This document shows positions 36,171-46,364 of a stretch of DNA of 64,000 nucleotides, piece by piece. The notes below the pieces were generated by a model, which was given only the letters and a program-made list of their open reading frames with translations, made no database searches and had not been told where the DNA came from. The DNA is from an uncultured Mediterraneibacter sp. GTDB lineage: Bacteria; Bacillota; Clostridia; Lachnospirales; Lachnospiraceae. The stretch covers positions 1 to 64,000 of the forward strand of contig CALWQP010000002.1 in assembly GCA_944383695.1 (NCBI GenBank), in the 5' to 3' direction. The position numbers and the translations under genes are program-made. Within the stretch, counting starts at the first letter, position 1. Every line of letters begins with the position of its first letter.

Positions 36171-37997
36171 ATGAAGACAAAACGTGAAAATGTAAGAAAT
36201 ATCGCGATCATCGCTCATGTCGACCACGGCAAAACAACGCTGGTCGACGAGCTGTTAAAACAGAGCGGCGTGTTCCGCGAGAACCAGGAAGTCGCGGAGC
36301 GTGTCATGGACTCCAACGACATTGAGCGCGAGCGCGGAATCACCATCCTGTCCAAGAACACTGCCGTCAACTACAACGGCGTTAAGATCAACATCATCGA
36401 CACCCCGGGACATGCAGACTTTGGCGGCGAGGTAGAACGTGTGCTCAAGATGGTAAACGGCGTCATTCTCGTGGTGGACGCTTTCGAAGGCGCCATGCCG
36501 CAGACAAAATTTGTCTTAAGGAAAGCGCTGGAATTAAGCCTTCCGGTCATCGTATGCATCAACAAGATCGACCGCCCGGAGGCGCGACCGGAGGAGGTCA
36601 TCGATGAGGTGCTGGAACTCTTCATCGACCTGGGCGCTTCCGACGAGCAGTTAGAGTGCCCCTTCGTCTATGCATCGGCAAAGGCAGGAGTTGCCGTTCT
36701 GGATCTATCTGATGAGGAGCGGGATATGAAACCGCTCTTTGAGACGATCCTGGATTACATCCCTGCCCCGGAGGGCGATCCTGAGACCCCTACCCAGGTG
36801 CTCATCAGCACTATTGACTATAATGAATATGTAGGACGGATCGGCATCGGCAAGGTCGACAATGGGACCATCGCAGTCAATCAGGAGATGGTTCTCGTCA
36901 ACCACCATGACCCGGACAAGCAGAAAAAGGTGAAGATCAGCCGGCTCTATGAGTTTGACGGCTTAAATAAAGTGGAGGTGAAAGAAGCCACCATTGGTTC
37001 CATCGTCGCTGTCTCGGGCATCTCGGACATCTCTATCGGGGATACCCTCTGCTCCCCGGAGAATCCGGAGGCCATCCCCTTCCAGAAGATTTCTGAGCCG
37101 ACCATCGCCATGCAGTTTATGGTCAATGACAGTCCATTTGCCGGACAGGAAGGGAAGTATGTGACCTCCCGCCATCTGCGCGACCGCCTGTTCCGTGAGC
37201 TGAATACAGACGTCAGCCTCCGGGTAGAGGAAATGGAGAACACGGACAGCTTCAAAGTATCCGGCAGAGGCGAGCTCCATCTGTCCGTGCTCATCGAAAA
37301 TATGCGCCGCGAAGGCTATGAATTTGCAGTGAGCAAGGCAGAGGTCCTCTACCACACAGATGAAAACGGAAAGAGGCTGGAGCCTGTGGAGACCGCATAC
37401 ATTGACGTTCCAGATGAATTCACCGGCGTTGTCATCGAGAAACTCGGGCAGAGAAAAGGCGAACTGCGTAATATGGGGCTGTCCAACGGAGGATACACAC
37501 GCCTGGAGTTCTCCATCCCATCCAGAGGTCTCATCGGCTACCGGGGAGAATTCCTCACTGACACAAAAGGAAACGGGATCATCAACACCAGCTTTGAAGG
37601 ATACGCTCCGTACAAAGGCGATATCCAGTACCGCAAGCAGGGCTCCCTCATCGCGTTTGAGACAGGCGAATCCGTGACTTACGGCTTGTACAGCGCCCAG
37701 GAGCGCGGCACACTGTTCATAGGACCGGGAGAAAAAGTATACGCGGGAATGGTCATCGGACAGAACGGCAAGGCAGAGGATATCGAGCTGAACGTATGCA
37801 AGACAAAGCACCTGACCAATACCCGCTCCTCCAGTGCGGACGAGGCGCTGCGCCTCACTCCTCCCAGGATCCTAAGTCTGGAACAGGCGCTGGACTTTAT
37901 CGACACAGACGAGCTTCTGGAGGTTACTCCCAAATCACTGCGCATCCGCAAGAAGATACTTGACTCCAGGCTGCGTAAGAGAAGCAATATGAAATAA
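36171..37997 (+). CDS. typA: Ribosome-associated GTPase TypA/BipA
   Basis: This translational GTPase binds 70S ribosomes and affects ribosome assembly and stress adaptation. The 608-residue protein has G1 AHVDHGKT, the switch region [15 protein letters not shown]3 [16 protein letters not shown]4 NKID, and the C-terminal BipA-specific domain. The ATG at 36171 begins [10 protein letters not shown]; the AGGAAAG site is 13 bases away, longer than usual. An in-frame ATG at 36138 has no ribosome site. hpf follows downstream under its own promoter. Confidence 0.95.
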   Translation: MKTKRENVRNIAIIAHVDHGKTTLVDELLKQSGVFRENQEVAERVMDSNDIERERGITILSKNTAVNYNGVKINIIDTPGHADFGGEVERVLKMVNGVILVVDAFEGAMPQTKFVLRKALELSLPVIVCINKIDRPEARPEEVIDEVLELFIDLGASDEQLECPFVYASAKAGVAVLDLSDEERDMKPLFETILDYIPAPEGDPETPTQVLISTIDYNEYVGRIGIGKVDNGTIAVNQEMVLVNHHDPDKQKKVKISRLYEFDGLNKVEVKEATIGSIVAVSGISDISIGDTLCSPENPEAIPFQKISEPTIAMQFMVNDSPFAGQEGKYVTSRHLRDRLFRELNTDVSLRVEEMENTDSFKVSGRGELHLSVLIENMRREGYEFAVSKAEVLYHTDENGKRLEPVETAYIDVPDEFTGVVIEKLGQRKGELRNMGLSNGGYTRLEFSIPSRGLIGYRGEFLTDTKGNGIINTSFEGYAPYKGDIQYRKQGSLIAFETGESVTYGLYSAQERGTLFIGPGEKVYAGMVIGQNGKAEDIELNVCKTKHLTNTRSSSADEALRLTPPRILSLEQALDFIDTDELLEVTPKSLRIRKKILDSRLRKRSNMK

Positions 37998-38107
37998 ACA
38001 TATCCCTTGTATCCGCATGCTCTTTCCGTCCAGGGAAGACGCGGATACAGGTCCCGACTAAGGAGAATACATATGGAAAAATAACCCGGATCGAAGTGAT
38101 TCGTTCT

Positions 38108-38136
38108 ATACATTGATACTGTAACGTGGTATAATA
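38108..38136 (+). promoter_or_regulatory. Promoter of hpf
   Basis: TATACA (38108-38113), 17 bases, TATAAT (38131-38136). The -10 is perfect and the -35 weak, which would fit an activated or alternative-sigma promoter. The typA-hpf gap also holds a 9-bp hairpin, TGTATCCGC with GCGGATACA, around 38015-38049. Confidence 0.5.
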
Positions 38137-38203
38137 TTTACATAATATAAACATACAATTTTTATTTGTTTATGTTAAATATGGACAAAAGGAGTTGAAC
38201 AGC

Positions 38204-38761
38204 ATGAATTTTATTATCAGCGGAAAGAACATTGAAGTAACACAAGGGCTCAAAGACGCAATTGAGCAGAAATTAGGAAAACTTGAAAGGTACTTCACTC
38301 CTGAAACAGAAATCATCGTAACGCTCAGCGTGGAGAAAGGCCGCCAGAAGATCGAGGTGACCATCCCTGTCAAGGGCAATATTATCCGTTCTGAGCAGAC
38401 AAGCAATGATATGTATGTATCTATCGATCTCGTGGAGGAGATCATCGAGCGCCAGCTGCGCAAGTACAAAAACAAACTGGTGGCAAAGAGCCAGGGGCAT
38501 CCCACATCAGCCGCTCCTTCCGGCAGCATCCGGACTGAATTCATTGATTCTGCGGAGGAATCGCCGGAAGATGGAGAAATCCGGATCGTCCGCACGAAAA
38601 AATTCGGGATCAAACCCATGTTCCCCGAAGATGCTTGTATCCAGATGGAGCTTTTGGGCCACAGTTTCTTTGTATTCTCTAATGCGGATACCGAAGAGGT
38701 GAATGTTGTTTACAAGAGAAAAGACGGTTCGTTCGGTCTGATCGAACCGGAATTTTCATAA
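38204..38761 (+). CDS. hpf: Ribosome hibernation promoting factor, long form
   Basis: The 185-residue protein dimerises 70S ribosomes into inactive 100S particles in stationary phase. The N-terminal domain (about 1-100) starts MNFIISGKNIEVTQGLKDAIEQKL and binds the ribosome. A variable linker follows, and a C-terminal dimerisation domain (about 125-185) contains KKFGIKPMFPEDACIQMELLGH. The ATG at 38204 is spaced nine bases from AAAAGGAG, so the in-frame TTG at 38195 is rejected. Confidence 0.95.
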   Translation: MNFIISGKNIEVTQGLKDAIEQKLGKLERYFTPETEIIVTLSVEKGRQKIEVTIPVKGNIIRSEQTSNDMYVSIDLVEEIIERQLRKYKNKLVAKSQGHPTSAAPSGSIRTEFIDSAEESPEDGEIRIVRTKKFGIKPMFPEDACIQMELLGHSFFVFSNADTEEVNVVYKRKDGSFGLIEPEFS

Positions 38762-38802
38762 GAAATGTGCATAAGAATGACCGGATATGAGCCGGAATGA
38801 TA

Positions 38803-38855
38803 GCAAGCCTTAAGATGGGACGTCCTGAACAGGCCGCCATTTTAAGGCTTGTTTT
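38803..38855. terminator. Bidirectional terminator between hpf and yigZ
   Basis: GCAAGCCTTAA (38803-38813) pairs with TTAAGGCTTG (38842-38851), with extra GATGG/CCAT pairing inside, followed by TTTT. It sits between convergent genes, and the yigZ stop begins at its end. Confidence 0.85.
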
Positions 38856-39502
38856 CACTCCACACGGAGTCCCTCTTCTGTCTCCGCATACCAGCAGGCC
38901 TCCTGTTTTTCCATAACTGCCTGTCCGTTCGTTCCTTCCATGACAGCTTTCATCAGCTCACGCTCTTCCTCATCAGGCACAAGCACAAAGAGCTCCACCT
39001 GGTCTGTATAGACCGTATCCAATACGGCAAGTCCCCGCTGTCCGATAAGGTACTGCAGCTTTCCCAGTCCGGTATAGTCTGTGGTGATCTTCAGTTTAAA
39101 TCCATGTATCCTGGTTATAATCTCAGTATGGGAAAGCGCTTCTGCCGCAGCAGAGGTATACGCGCGTACAAGTCCTCCTGTCCCCAGCAGCGTCCCGCCG
39201 AAATACCTGGTGACAACGATAAACACATCTGTCAGCGCTTTTCCGCGTATCATCTCAAGAATCGGCTTTCCCGCCGTCCCCCCAGGTTCTCCATCATCGC
39301 TCATGCGCTCCATGGACGGATTCCTTCCGATTACATAAGCCCAGCAGTGATGACGCGCATCCCAGTACCTTTTCTTCACTTCCTCCAGATGAGAAAACGC
39401 TTCTTCTTCCCCGGAAACAGGATATGCTTCCGCAATAAACCGGGACTTTTTTTCAATGATCTCTCCTGTCCCGCTCTTATATATAGTGTGATAACAGTCC
39501 AT
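38855..39502 (-). CDS. yigZ: YigZ/IMPACT-family protein
   Basis: The 215-residue protein has the UPF0029 domain (KKSRFIAEAYPV, DARHHCWAYVIG, SDDGEPGGTAGKPILE, TRYFGGTLLGTGGLVRAY) and the C-terminal DUF1949 ferredoxin-like domain. Relatives are linked to translation regulation in eukaryotes (IMPACT); the bacterial function is unclear. The ATG at 39502 follows GGAGGG. It is a single gene with convergent and divergent neighbours. Confidence 0.92.
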   Translation of the reverse strand: MDCYHTIYKSGTGEIIEKKSRFIAEAYPVSGEEEAFSHLEEVKKRYWDARHHCWAYVIGRNPSMERMSDDGEPGGTAGKPILEMIRGKALTDVFIVVTRYFGGTLLGTGGLVRAYTSAAAEALSHTEIITRIHGFKLKITTDYTGLGKLQYLIGQRGLAVLDTVYTDQVELFVLVPDEEERELMKAVMEGTNGQAVMEKQEACWYAETEEGLRVE

Positions 39503-39655
39503 TGCAACCTCCCTCCGGCAGAAATCCCGCGCGGTCCAAACTGCCTTTACTATACCAGACGGATGGCAAATACACAACAAAAACAAAAATTTCTAAACTT
39601 TCATAAGAAAATATGAACATTTTATTTTTTCCTTTATTTGAAAGGGTATATTTGA

Positions 39656-39661
39656 TATAAT
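39656..39661 (+). promoter_or_regulatory. Extended -10 promoter of the PBP gene
   Basis: TATAAT at 39656-39661 preceded by TGA, matching the extended -10 form; the -35 position is only TTTATT. It lies about 30 bases before the start codon in a strongly AT-rich 180-base gap. Confidence 0.5.
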
Positions 39662-39691
39662 CATAAGAGTTGAAAAAGGAGGATGTTATTC

Positions 39692-42292
39692 GTGAATTTT
39701 GGAAAAAGTAACCTTTCCAGGCGAAAGAAAAATATTTCTTCAAAAAAGAAAATGAAGCAGAAACGTGTGGGTGTGCGTTTTTTTAAGGCTTTTATCATCT
39801 GTATACTCCTTCTGGCAGTCATATGCGTCATCGGAGGCGCCATATTTGCCAAAAAGATTATAGACAATACTCCAGCTGTGTCAAAAGATGCCATTCTTCC
39901 TCAGGGATTTACGACGACCATCACAGATCAGAACGGAACTGTGATCGACACGCTGAAAGACTCTGACTCCAACCGTGTATATAGGACTTATGAAGAGATC
40001 ACGGCGAATTCAGACTTCCTTCCGCACGCGTTTGTTGCCATCGAGGACGAGCGTTTCTATGAACATAACGGCATTGACCTTCAGGGCATCATCAGGGCCG
40101 GACTTGTAGGTATTGCCAATGGATTTGACTTTACTGAGGGTGCCAGCACCCTTACCCAGCAGCTTATCAAGAACAACCTGTTCCCGGATTTCGTCAACGA
40201 GAAAACTCTCTTTGACAGGGTGGAGCGTAAGCTGCAGGAGCAGTATCTTGCTCTTGAGTATGAAAAAGAGATGAGTAAGGAGGAGATCCTTGAAGCGTAC
40301 ATGAACACCATCAACTTAGGACAGGGATGTCTTGGCGTGCAGACGGCTTCTACAAGATATTTTAACAAAGATGTTGCAGACCTGACGCTCTCCGAGTGCG
40401 CGGTTATCGCGGCGATCACACAGAATCCTACCATGTACGATCCCGTGACGAACCCTGACAAAAATGAATCAAGAAGAGAAGACGTCCTCGACAGGATGCT
40501 CGATCAGGAATACATTGATCAGGCACAATATGACGAAGCAATGGCTGATCCGGTGTATGACAGGATTCTCCAGACCGCGGCAGTCACAGAAGATACGACT
40601 CCATACTCCTACTTTACCGATGCCATGATCGAGAATGTGATCCAGGATCTTATGGAGGAGAAAGGGTACTCCGAAACCCAGGCATATAATCTGCTGTACA
40701 GAGGCGGTCTGACGATCAAATCTACTCAGGACCTCTCTATCCAGCAGATCTGCGATGAAGTGGTGGCAGACGAATCACTCTATCCGATAACCGAGTATGG
40801 AGTGGAATATGCTCTGACCATCCACCGCGCTGACGGTACAATGGAGAATTACAGCAAGGAGAATCTCGGCTCCTATATCCGCAACACTTACGGCGACTCG
40901 AATCCCCTTGTCTTCAGCTCGGAGGATGCGGCCCGCGCGATGATCGAGGAATACAAGGGCACTCTCGGCATCAATGCCGAGGCAGGCGATATCGTGGATG
41001 AGAACCTGAGCATCACGCTTCAGCCACAGACCTCTGTCGTTGTCATGGATCAATACACAGGACAGGTCAAAGCCATCGTAGGGGGACGCGGGACAAAGAC
41101 AACAAGCCTCTCCCTTAACAGAGCTACAGATTCCACAAGACAGCCCGGATCCTGTTTCAAAGTGCTCTCAACCTATGCCCCGGGACTGAACGAGTGCAAC
41201 ATGACGCTTGCCACAATGATCGAGGACACGCCCTACAAATATCTCAGCGGACAGCAGGTCAATAACCATGATAACAGATACACCGGCTACTCAAGCGTGC
41301 GCTATGCCATCGAGCATTCCATCAATGTGTGTGCGGTGCGCACACTGACTGACACTGTCGGACTGGAAAAGGGATATCAGTATCTTCAGAAATTCGGGTT
41401 TACCACACTGGTAAACAATAATCCTGACTATCCCGGGATGACAGACGTTGCACAGTCCACCGCTCTCGGAGGCATCACCCGCGGCGTCTACAACCTCGAG
41501 ATGACCGCGGCATATGCTGCGATCGCAAACGGCGGCATCTATACCGAACCAATCCTTTATACAGAAATCCTCGATCATGACGGAAATGTCCTGATCGACA
41601 ACACTGCTCCGGAGACCCATGAGGTGATCAAGGATTCTACCGCTTATCTTCTTACAAGCGCAATGGAAGATGTCATCACAAGGGGAACAGGTTCATCTGC
41701 AAGACTGAGTAATATGCCCGCATCCGGAAAAACCGGTACATCCGAACACAGTACAGACCTCTGGCTTTCTGCATATACTCCATACTACACTGCGTCTGTG
41801 TGGGGCGGCTACGATGAAAGTAAAAATATGTCAGGTTTGAGCCAGAACTGGCACATGGTCATCTGGAGAAACATCATGGAGCGCATCCATTCCGGACTGG
41901 AATATAAGGACTTCACGGTTCCGTCTTCTGTCGTCCGAAGGACGATCTGTACACAGACAGGCAAGCTGGCAGTGGCCGGATGCCCATCACTCACAGAATA
42001 CTTTGATAAAGATACTGTGGCGAAAGAAAGCTGCTCAGGACATGGCAGTACATGGTATAGAGGAGACGGAAACTACTACGACGACTCTTCAGAAGGGAAC
42101 ACTGATAACAATACCGACGGAAATACGACTACTCCTGATACCCCATCCGGCGATGGAAATACCGGCAATGAAGGCGACAGCGGTGGTGGTAATTCCGGCG
42201 GTGGCGATACATCTGGCAGTGGTGGTGATTCCGGAGGGGGCGACACATCCGGCGGGGGAGGTACAGGAGAAACCCAGCCTCCTGCGCCCTGA
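39692..42292 (+). CDS. Class A penicillin-binding protein (PBP1A type)
   Basis: A bifunctional peptidoglycan glycosyltransferase and transpeptidase of about 866 residues. It has a basic cytoplasmic N-terminus, one transmembrane helix near residues 30-53, a GT51 domain with the catalytic Glu in AIEDERFYEHNGID and TLTQQLIKN, and a transpeptidase domain with RQPGSCFK (active Ser near 485), SIN and KTGTS (near 680). The last 80 residues are a Gly/Asp/Ser/Thr-rich low-complexity tail, probably disordered in the wall. The start is taken as GTG 39692, nine bases after AGGAGG; the ATG at 39683 touches that site. Confidence 0.93.
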   Translation: MNFGKSNLSRRKKNISSKKKMKQKRVGVRFFKAFIICILLLAVICVIGGAIFAKKIIDNTPAVSKDAILPQGFTTTITDQNGTVIDTLKDSDSNRVYRTYEEITANSDFLPHAFVAIEDERFYEHNGIDLQGIIRAGLVGIANGFDFTEGASTLTQQLIKNNLFPDFVNEKTLFDRVERKLQEQYLALEYEKEMSKEEILEAYMNTINLGQGCLGVQTASTRYFNKDVADLTLSECAVIAAITQNPTMYDPVTNPDKNESRREDVLDRMLDQEYIDQAQYDEAMADPVYDRILQTAAVTEDTTPYSYFTDAMIENVIQDLMEEKGYSETQAYNLLYRGGLTIKSTQDLSIQQICDEVVADESLYPITEYGVEYALTIHRADGTMENYSKENLGSYIRNTYGDSNPLVFSSEDAARAMIEEYKGTLGINAEAGDIVDENLSITLQPQTSVVVMDQYTGQVKAIVGGRGTKTTSLSLNRATDSTRQPGSCFKVLSTYAPGLNECNMTLATMIEDTPYKYLSGQQVNNHDNRYTGYSSVRYAIEHSINVCAVRTLTDTVGLEKGYQYLQKFGFTTLVNNNPDYPGMTDVAQSTALGGITRGVYNLEMTAAYAAIANGGIYTEPILYTEILDHDGNVLIDNTAPETHEVIKDSTAYLLTSAMEDVITRGTGSSARLSNMPASGKTGTSEHSTDLWLSAYTPYYTASVWGGYDESKNMSGLSQNWHMVIWRNIMERIHSGLEYKDFTVPSSVVRRTICTQTGKLAVAGCPSLTEYFDKDTVAKESCSGHGSTWYRGDGNYYDDSSEGNTDNNTDGNTTTPDTPSGDGNTGNEGDSGGGNSGGGDTSGSGGDSGGGDTSGGGGTGETQPPAP

Positions 42293-42356
42293 GACCTTAG
42301 CGCTTCCCTGATTTCACCTGTTCAGAATATATCATACGCGTATACTCCAGGCACAC

Positions 42357-42397
42357 AAAAAAAGACAGCGGTCATGATCTGACCCGCTGCCTTTTTT
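42357..42397. terminator. Bidirectional terminator between the PBP and glucokinase genes
   Basis: An A-run (42357-42363) plus GACAGCGG pairs imperfectly with CCCGCTGCC followed by TTTTTT (42392-42397). It serves convergent genes. Confidence 0.85.
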
Positions 42398-42432
42398 ATG
42401 CATATGAATAAATATGTAGCATAAAACTGTCT

Positions 42433-43368
42433 TTAATTGTCCAGCACAAGTTTCGCCGCGCCGCAGATCCCGGCGTCATTTCCCAGTTCCGCAAGGACGA
42501 ATTTCACCTTCTTATCAGCAAAGAAGGCCCTTTCCATATATGGTTCCCTGATATAAGGAAGAAGAACTTCTCCTGCCTTGGACACTCCTCCGCCGATGAC
42601 GAACACAGCGGGATCTGCCACTGCCGCCAGATTGGCAAGCCCATACCCCAGATATCTGCCGAATACAGCGGCAATTTCTTTTGCCACTTCATCTCCCGCC
42701 TTCACCGCATCAAACACATCCTTTGCAGTCACATCCTCTTTATTCAGGATTGTCGGACGCATCTCCTGGCCCAGTTTCTGTTTTGCCAGACGTACGATTC
42801 CCGTGGCTGAGGCATACTGCTCAAGACATCCTCTGTTTCCGCATCCGCAGCGGTCCGTCTCTTCATAGTTCACGCACAGATGCCCGATCTCGCCGCCTGC
42901 GCCGTTCTGCCCCACAAGCATCTTTCCGTCGATGATCACGCCTCCGCCGACTCCTGTGCCGAGCGTCACCATGATCATATTCTTTTCGCCTGCGCCGCCG
43001 CCTTTCCACATTTCGCCAAGGGCAGCTACATTTGCGTCATTGCCGATCGCCGCGGTAAGCCCTGTGAGCTCTTCCAGCTCCTTCTTTACTTCTTTATACT
43101 TCCATCCCAGGTTCGCGCTTCCGTTCACAACCCCATCCGCTGTTACCGGTGCCGGAACTCCTACTCCGATCCCCGCGATATCGTCTTTGGCAAGCTGGTG
43201 TTCCTCGATCTTTTTCTTGATAGAAGACGCAATATTGGGAAGGATTGATTTTCCTTCCTCCGATGTATCGGTGGCGATCTCCCATTTATCGGTAATCGTG
43301 CCGTTCTCCTCAAACAGCCCCATCTTCACTGTTGTCCCTCCGACATCCACTCCAAAACAATATTTCAT
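42433..43368 (-). CDS. glk: ROK-family glucokinase
   Basis: Phosphorylates glucose to glucose 6-phosphate with ATP. The 311-residue protein starts with the ATP-binding GVDVGGTTVKMGLF, has the catalytic Asp in IGNDANVAALGEMW, LGTGVGGGVI, EIGHLCV with the ROK glucose-binding residues, and the zinc site CGCGNRGCLEQYAS. The ATG at 43368 follows GGGAG. It follows hprK by 38 bases on the same strand and would take up glucose released by the maltodextrin enzymes. Confidence 0.93.
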   Translation of the reverse strand: MKYCFGVDVGGTTVKMGLFEENGTITDKWEIATDTSEEGKSILPNIASSIKKKIEEHQLAKDDIAGIGVGVPAPVTADGVVNGSANLGWKYKEVKKELEELTGLTAAIGNDANVAALGEMWKGGGAGEKNMIMVTLGTGVGGGVIIDGKMLVGQNGAGGEIGHLCVNYEETDRCGCGNRGCLEQYASATGIVRLAKQKLGQEMRPTILNKEDVTAKDVFDAVKAGDEVAKEIAAVFGRYLGYGLANLAAVADPAVFVIGGGVSKAGEVLLPYIREPYMERAFFADKKVKFVLAELGNDAGICGAAKLVLDN

Positions 43369-43406
43369 GGCTTTCTTCTCCCTTCCTTATATATTTTTAT
43401 ATGGCC

Positions 43407-44339
43407 TTATTTCATCTTCTTCGCAAGATTCTCCTGGACTCTCTTGTAGAGCTCCTGAGCCGCATTGTACCCCATCTGTTTCTGCCTGTGGTTGACAGCG
43501 GCCGACTCTACGATGATCGCCAGATTTCTTCCGGGACGGATCGGGATGCTGTGGCATACCACCTTGTTCCCGAGAAATTCCGTGTACTCTTCCTCCAGCC
43601 CGAGCCTGTCGTATTCCTTATCTCTGCTCCAGTCCTCCAGAGTGATAACCAGGTCGATATTCTGTGTTTCCCTTACGCTCTGCACACCAAACATGGACTT
43701 CACGTCCACAATGCCGATGCCGCGCAGTTCAATAAAATGCTTTGTAATGTCAGGCGCGGAACCGACCAGTGTCTCATCGCTCACCTTGCGGATCTCAACC
43801 ACATCATCCGTTACAAGGCGGTGTCCCCTCTTGATGAGCTCAAGCGCCGCCTCACTCTTTCCAATCCCGCTCTCTCCCATGATCAGGACGCCGATTCCAT
43901 AGACATCCACAAGCACACCGTGGATAGAGATACAAGGCGCCAGTCTTACATTCATCCAGCGGATGATCTCCGCAGAAAAATCAGAGGTCGGCTTTACAGT
44001 CTTAAAAACAGGCACTCCGTGACCCGCCGCCATCTCCAGGAATTCATCCTCAGGCTCCAGATCCCGGCAGAATACAATGCAGGGTATCGGATGTTCCAAA
44101 AGCCTGTTATAAATATAGATCCTGCGCTCGTCAGTAAGAGTATGCACATAGGTATATTCCACATGCCCGATGATCTGCACTCTGTTCGAGTCAAAATGAT
44201 CGAAAAATCCCGCAAGCTGCAGTGCCGGCCTGTTGACATCCGGCACATGCACCTCGGTCTCCGTCGTATCTACCTCGGGAGTGAGATTCTTTAAATCCAT
44301 TTTCTCAACAATTTCACTTAGTCTGATCCCATGTCCCAT
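43407..44339 (-). CDS. hprK: HPr kinase/phosphorylase
   Basis: Phosphorylates and dephosphorylates HPr at Ser46 and so controls catabolite repression and PTS transport. The 310-residue protein has an N-terminal domain and a C-terminal kinase domain with Walker A GESGIGKS and the HPrK signature ELRGIGIVDVKSMFG. The ATG at 44339 follows AAAGGAG; the open frame extends to 44402, but that extension is not conserved-looking. It lies between uvrC and glk, which probably share a transcript. Confidence 0.95.
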   Translation of the reverse strand: MGHGIRLSEIVEKMDLKNLTPEVDTTETEVHVPDVNRPALQLAGFFDHFDSNRVQIIGHVEYTYVHTLTDERRIYIYNRLLEHPIPCIVFCRDLEPEDEFLEMAAGHGVPVFKTVKPTSDFSAEIIRWMNVRLAPCISIHGVLVDVYGIGVLIMGESGIGKSEAALELIKRGHRLVTDDVVEIRKVSDETLVGSAPDITKHFIELRGIGIVDVKSMFGVQSVRETQNIDLVITLEDWSRDKEYDRLGLEEEYTEFLGNKVVCHSIPIRPGRNLAIIVESAAVNHRQKQMGYNAAQELYKRVQENLAKKMK

Positions 44340-44440
44340 ATTTTTCTCCTTTTTCTTTATTTGCGTTCTGAACGCCAAACCGGTTAATCTCGTAAATCTC
44401 ACACCGTTACCACGTTCATCGCTTTTATTATCATAACATA

Positions 44441-46291
44441 TTAATGCAGAAACTTGTATACTGATTCAGCGGCTTTTTCGTTCATCGAAGGGATTTTCGC
44501 AAGCTCTTCCACACTCGCTTCCCTGATCGCGTCCAGACTCAGATAATGCCGCATGAGCGCTTTTCTGCGTGCCGGCCCGATCCCATCGATATCATCAAGG
44601 ATCGAGTGGACCTGTCCTTTGCCGCGGAGCTGTCTGTGATACTCAATGGCAAACCGGTGCGCCTCGTCCTGTATCCTCGTGATCAGGCGGAAAGCCTCTG
44701 ATGACCGGTCGATCGGTATCTCTACATTCTGATAGTATAACCCCCTCGTGCGGTGATGATCATCCTTTACCATACCGCACACCGGGATATCCAGACGAAG
44801 CTCGTCCAACACCTGAAGCGCCACATTGACCTGCCCTTTTCCGCCATCCATAAGGATCAGATCGGGAAATACGGTAAATTTCCCGATCTCCGCATTTTCT
44901 TCCCTCTCCTTCAGCCCATGGGTAAACCGCCGCGTCAGCACTTCTCTCATGCTGCCGTAATCATCTGCGCCCTTGATCCCCTTGATCTTGAATTTTCGGT
45001 AGTCATTGCGCTTCGGCCTGCCCCTCTCATACACGATCATGGAACCAACGGACTCAAACCCGTTTGTGTTGGAAATGTCATATGCTTCCATTCGGACAAT
45101 TTCATCCAGCTCCAGCAGTGCCGCAATCTCTTTTACAGCTCCGATCGTACGGCCTTCCTCACGTTTCAGTCTCTCTTTATCCTTACTCAGCACCAAACGT
45201 GCGTTTTCAGCCGCCAGTTCCACAAGCTTCTCCTTCGTTCCCTTCTTCGGAATCTTAAGAACCACCTTCTGGCCTCGTTTCGCAGTAAGCCATGTCTCAA
45301 GAAGCTCTCTGTCCTCCACCTCTTCCTGGAGCATGAGCTCTCCCGGAATATAAGGCGTACCTGCGTAATACTGCTTGATAAAGCTGTCCAGTATTTCCGA
45401 CATACTGTCTCCTTTTGAAATACGCAGATAAAAGTGGTCGCGCCCGATCAGCCGTCCACCGCGGATAAAGAACACCTGAACCACTGCATCTTCTTCTTCC
45501 GACGCCACGGCAAGCACATCTCTGTCCTCTCCGCTGGAATCCGTGATCTTCTGCTTCTGAGCCACCTTTTTCACGCTGTTCAGCAACTCCCGGTACTCGA
45601 TGGCTCTCTCGAACTCCAGCGCTTCGGAAGCGGCATTCATTTTCTCTTCCAGTTCTTTTAAAATACTGTCATAGTTACCGTTTAAGAACCGGATCACTTC
45701 ATCGATCGCTTTCCGGTATTCTTCCTGGGAAATATATCCCTGACAGGGGGCGTCACACTGTTTGATATGGTAATTCAGACATGGACGTTCTTTTCCAATA
45801 TCGCGGGGCAGGTTCCTGTTGCAGCTTCTCACATGGTACAGCTTATGGATCAGGTCGATCGTATCCCGCACTGCCTGGGCACTCGTATACGGACCAAAAT
45901 ATTTCGCCTTGTCCTTTCGCATCTTTCTGGACAGCATCACCCTTGGAAACGCCTCGTTCGTCGTCACCTTGATGAACGGATAGGTCTTGTCATCCATTAG
46001 CATGGTGTTATATTTGGGCCGGTGCTCTTTGATCAGATTACATTCCAGCACAAGCGCTTCCAGCTCAGAATCCGTCACAATATACTCAAACCGCCGGATG
46101 TGGGTCACCATCTGCTCGATCTTGACGCCTTTGTTCCGGCTGCTCTGAAAATACTGCCTGACACGGTTCTTCAGGCTGATCGCCTTGCCCACGTAGATGA
46201 TGTGGTCCTTCTCGTCATGCATGATGTATACCCCGGGTCTTGCGGGGAGTTTTTTCAGTTCTTCCTGTATGTCAAAATTATTGCTTTCCAT
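44441..46291 (-). CDS. uvrC: Excinuclease ABC subunit C
   Basis: Makes the dual incisions in nucleotide excision repair. The 616-residue protein has the GIY-YIG nuclease domain at the N-terminus ([20 protein letters not shown]), a UVR motif, the RNase H-like endonuclease domain ([13 protein letters not shown]) and C-terminal helix-hairpin-helix motifs ([14 protein letters not shown]). The ATG at 46291 begins [16 protein letters not shown]. No ribosome site is spaced for it; AGGAAAC lies about 20 bases up. A TATAAT box ends only 7 bases before the ATG. An in-frame TTG at 46327 lies in the predicted -35 box. Confidence 0.94.
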   Translation of the reverse strand: MESNNFDIQEELKKLPARPGVYIMHDEKDHIIYVGKAISLKNRVRQYFQSSRNKGVKIEQMVTHIRRFEYIVTDSELEALVLECNLIKEHRPKYNTMLMDDKTYPFIKVTTNEAFPRVMLSRKMRKDKAKYFGPYTSAQAVRDTIDLIHKLYHVRSCNRNLPRDIGKERPCLNYHIKQCDAPCQGYISQEEYRKAIDEVIRFLNGNYDSILKELEEKMNAASEALEFERAIEYRELLNSVKKVAQKQKITDSSGEDRDVLAVASEEEDAVVQVFFIRGGRLIGRDHFYLRISKGDSMSEILDSFIKQYYAGTPYIPGELMLQEEVEDRELLETWLTAKRGQKVVLKIPKKGTKEKLVELAAENARLVLSKDKERLKREEGRTIGAVKEIAALLELDEIVRMEAYDISNTNGFESVGSMIVYERGRPKRNDYRKFKIKGIKGADDYGSMREVLTRRFTHGLKEREENAEIGKFTVFPDLILMDGGKGQVNVALQVLDELRLDIPVCGMVKDDHHRTRGLYYQNVEIPIDRSSEAFRLITRIQDEAHRFAIEYHRQLRGKGQVHSILDDIDGIGPARRKALMRHYLSLDAIREASVEELAKIPSMNEKAAESVYKFLH

Positions 46292-46298
46292 GCAGATA

Positions 46299-46327
46299 AT
46301 TATACTGTTTCCTGTTTTAAAAATCAA
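46299..46327 (-). promoter_or_regulatory. Promoter directly upstream of uvrC
   Basis: On the minus strand, TTGATT (46322-46327), exactly 17 bases, TATAAT (46299-46304). The expected start of transcription falls at about 46291-46293, on or next to the uvrC ATG, so this promoter would give a leaderless or nearly leaderless message. Confidence 0.6.
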
Positions 46328-46364
46328 TCAGGATTTGTCTGTGGGAATAGCTGACATGTAAATC

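Noticed and set aside
36963..37811. A 282-codon open frame opposite typA
   Set aside because: Antisense to conserved TypA sequence; no ribosome site.
42058..42292. The Gly/Asp/Ser-rich tail of the penicillin-binding protein as a separate repeat or CRISPR-like array
   Set aside because: It is in frame with the protein and encodes a low-complexity tail; unit lengths are irregular and there are no spacers.
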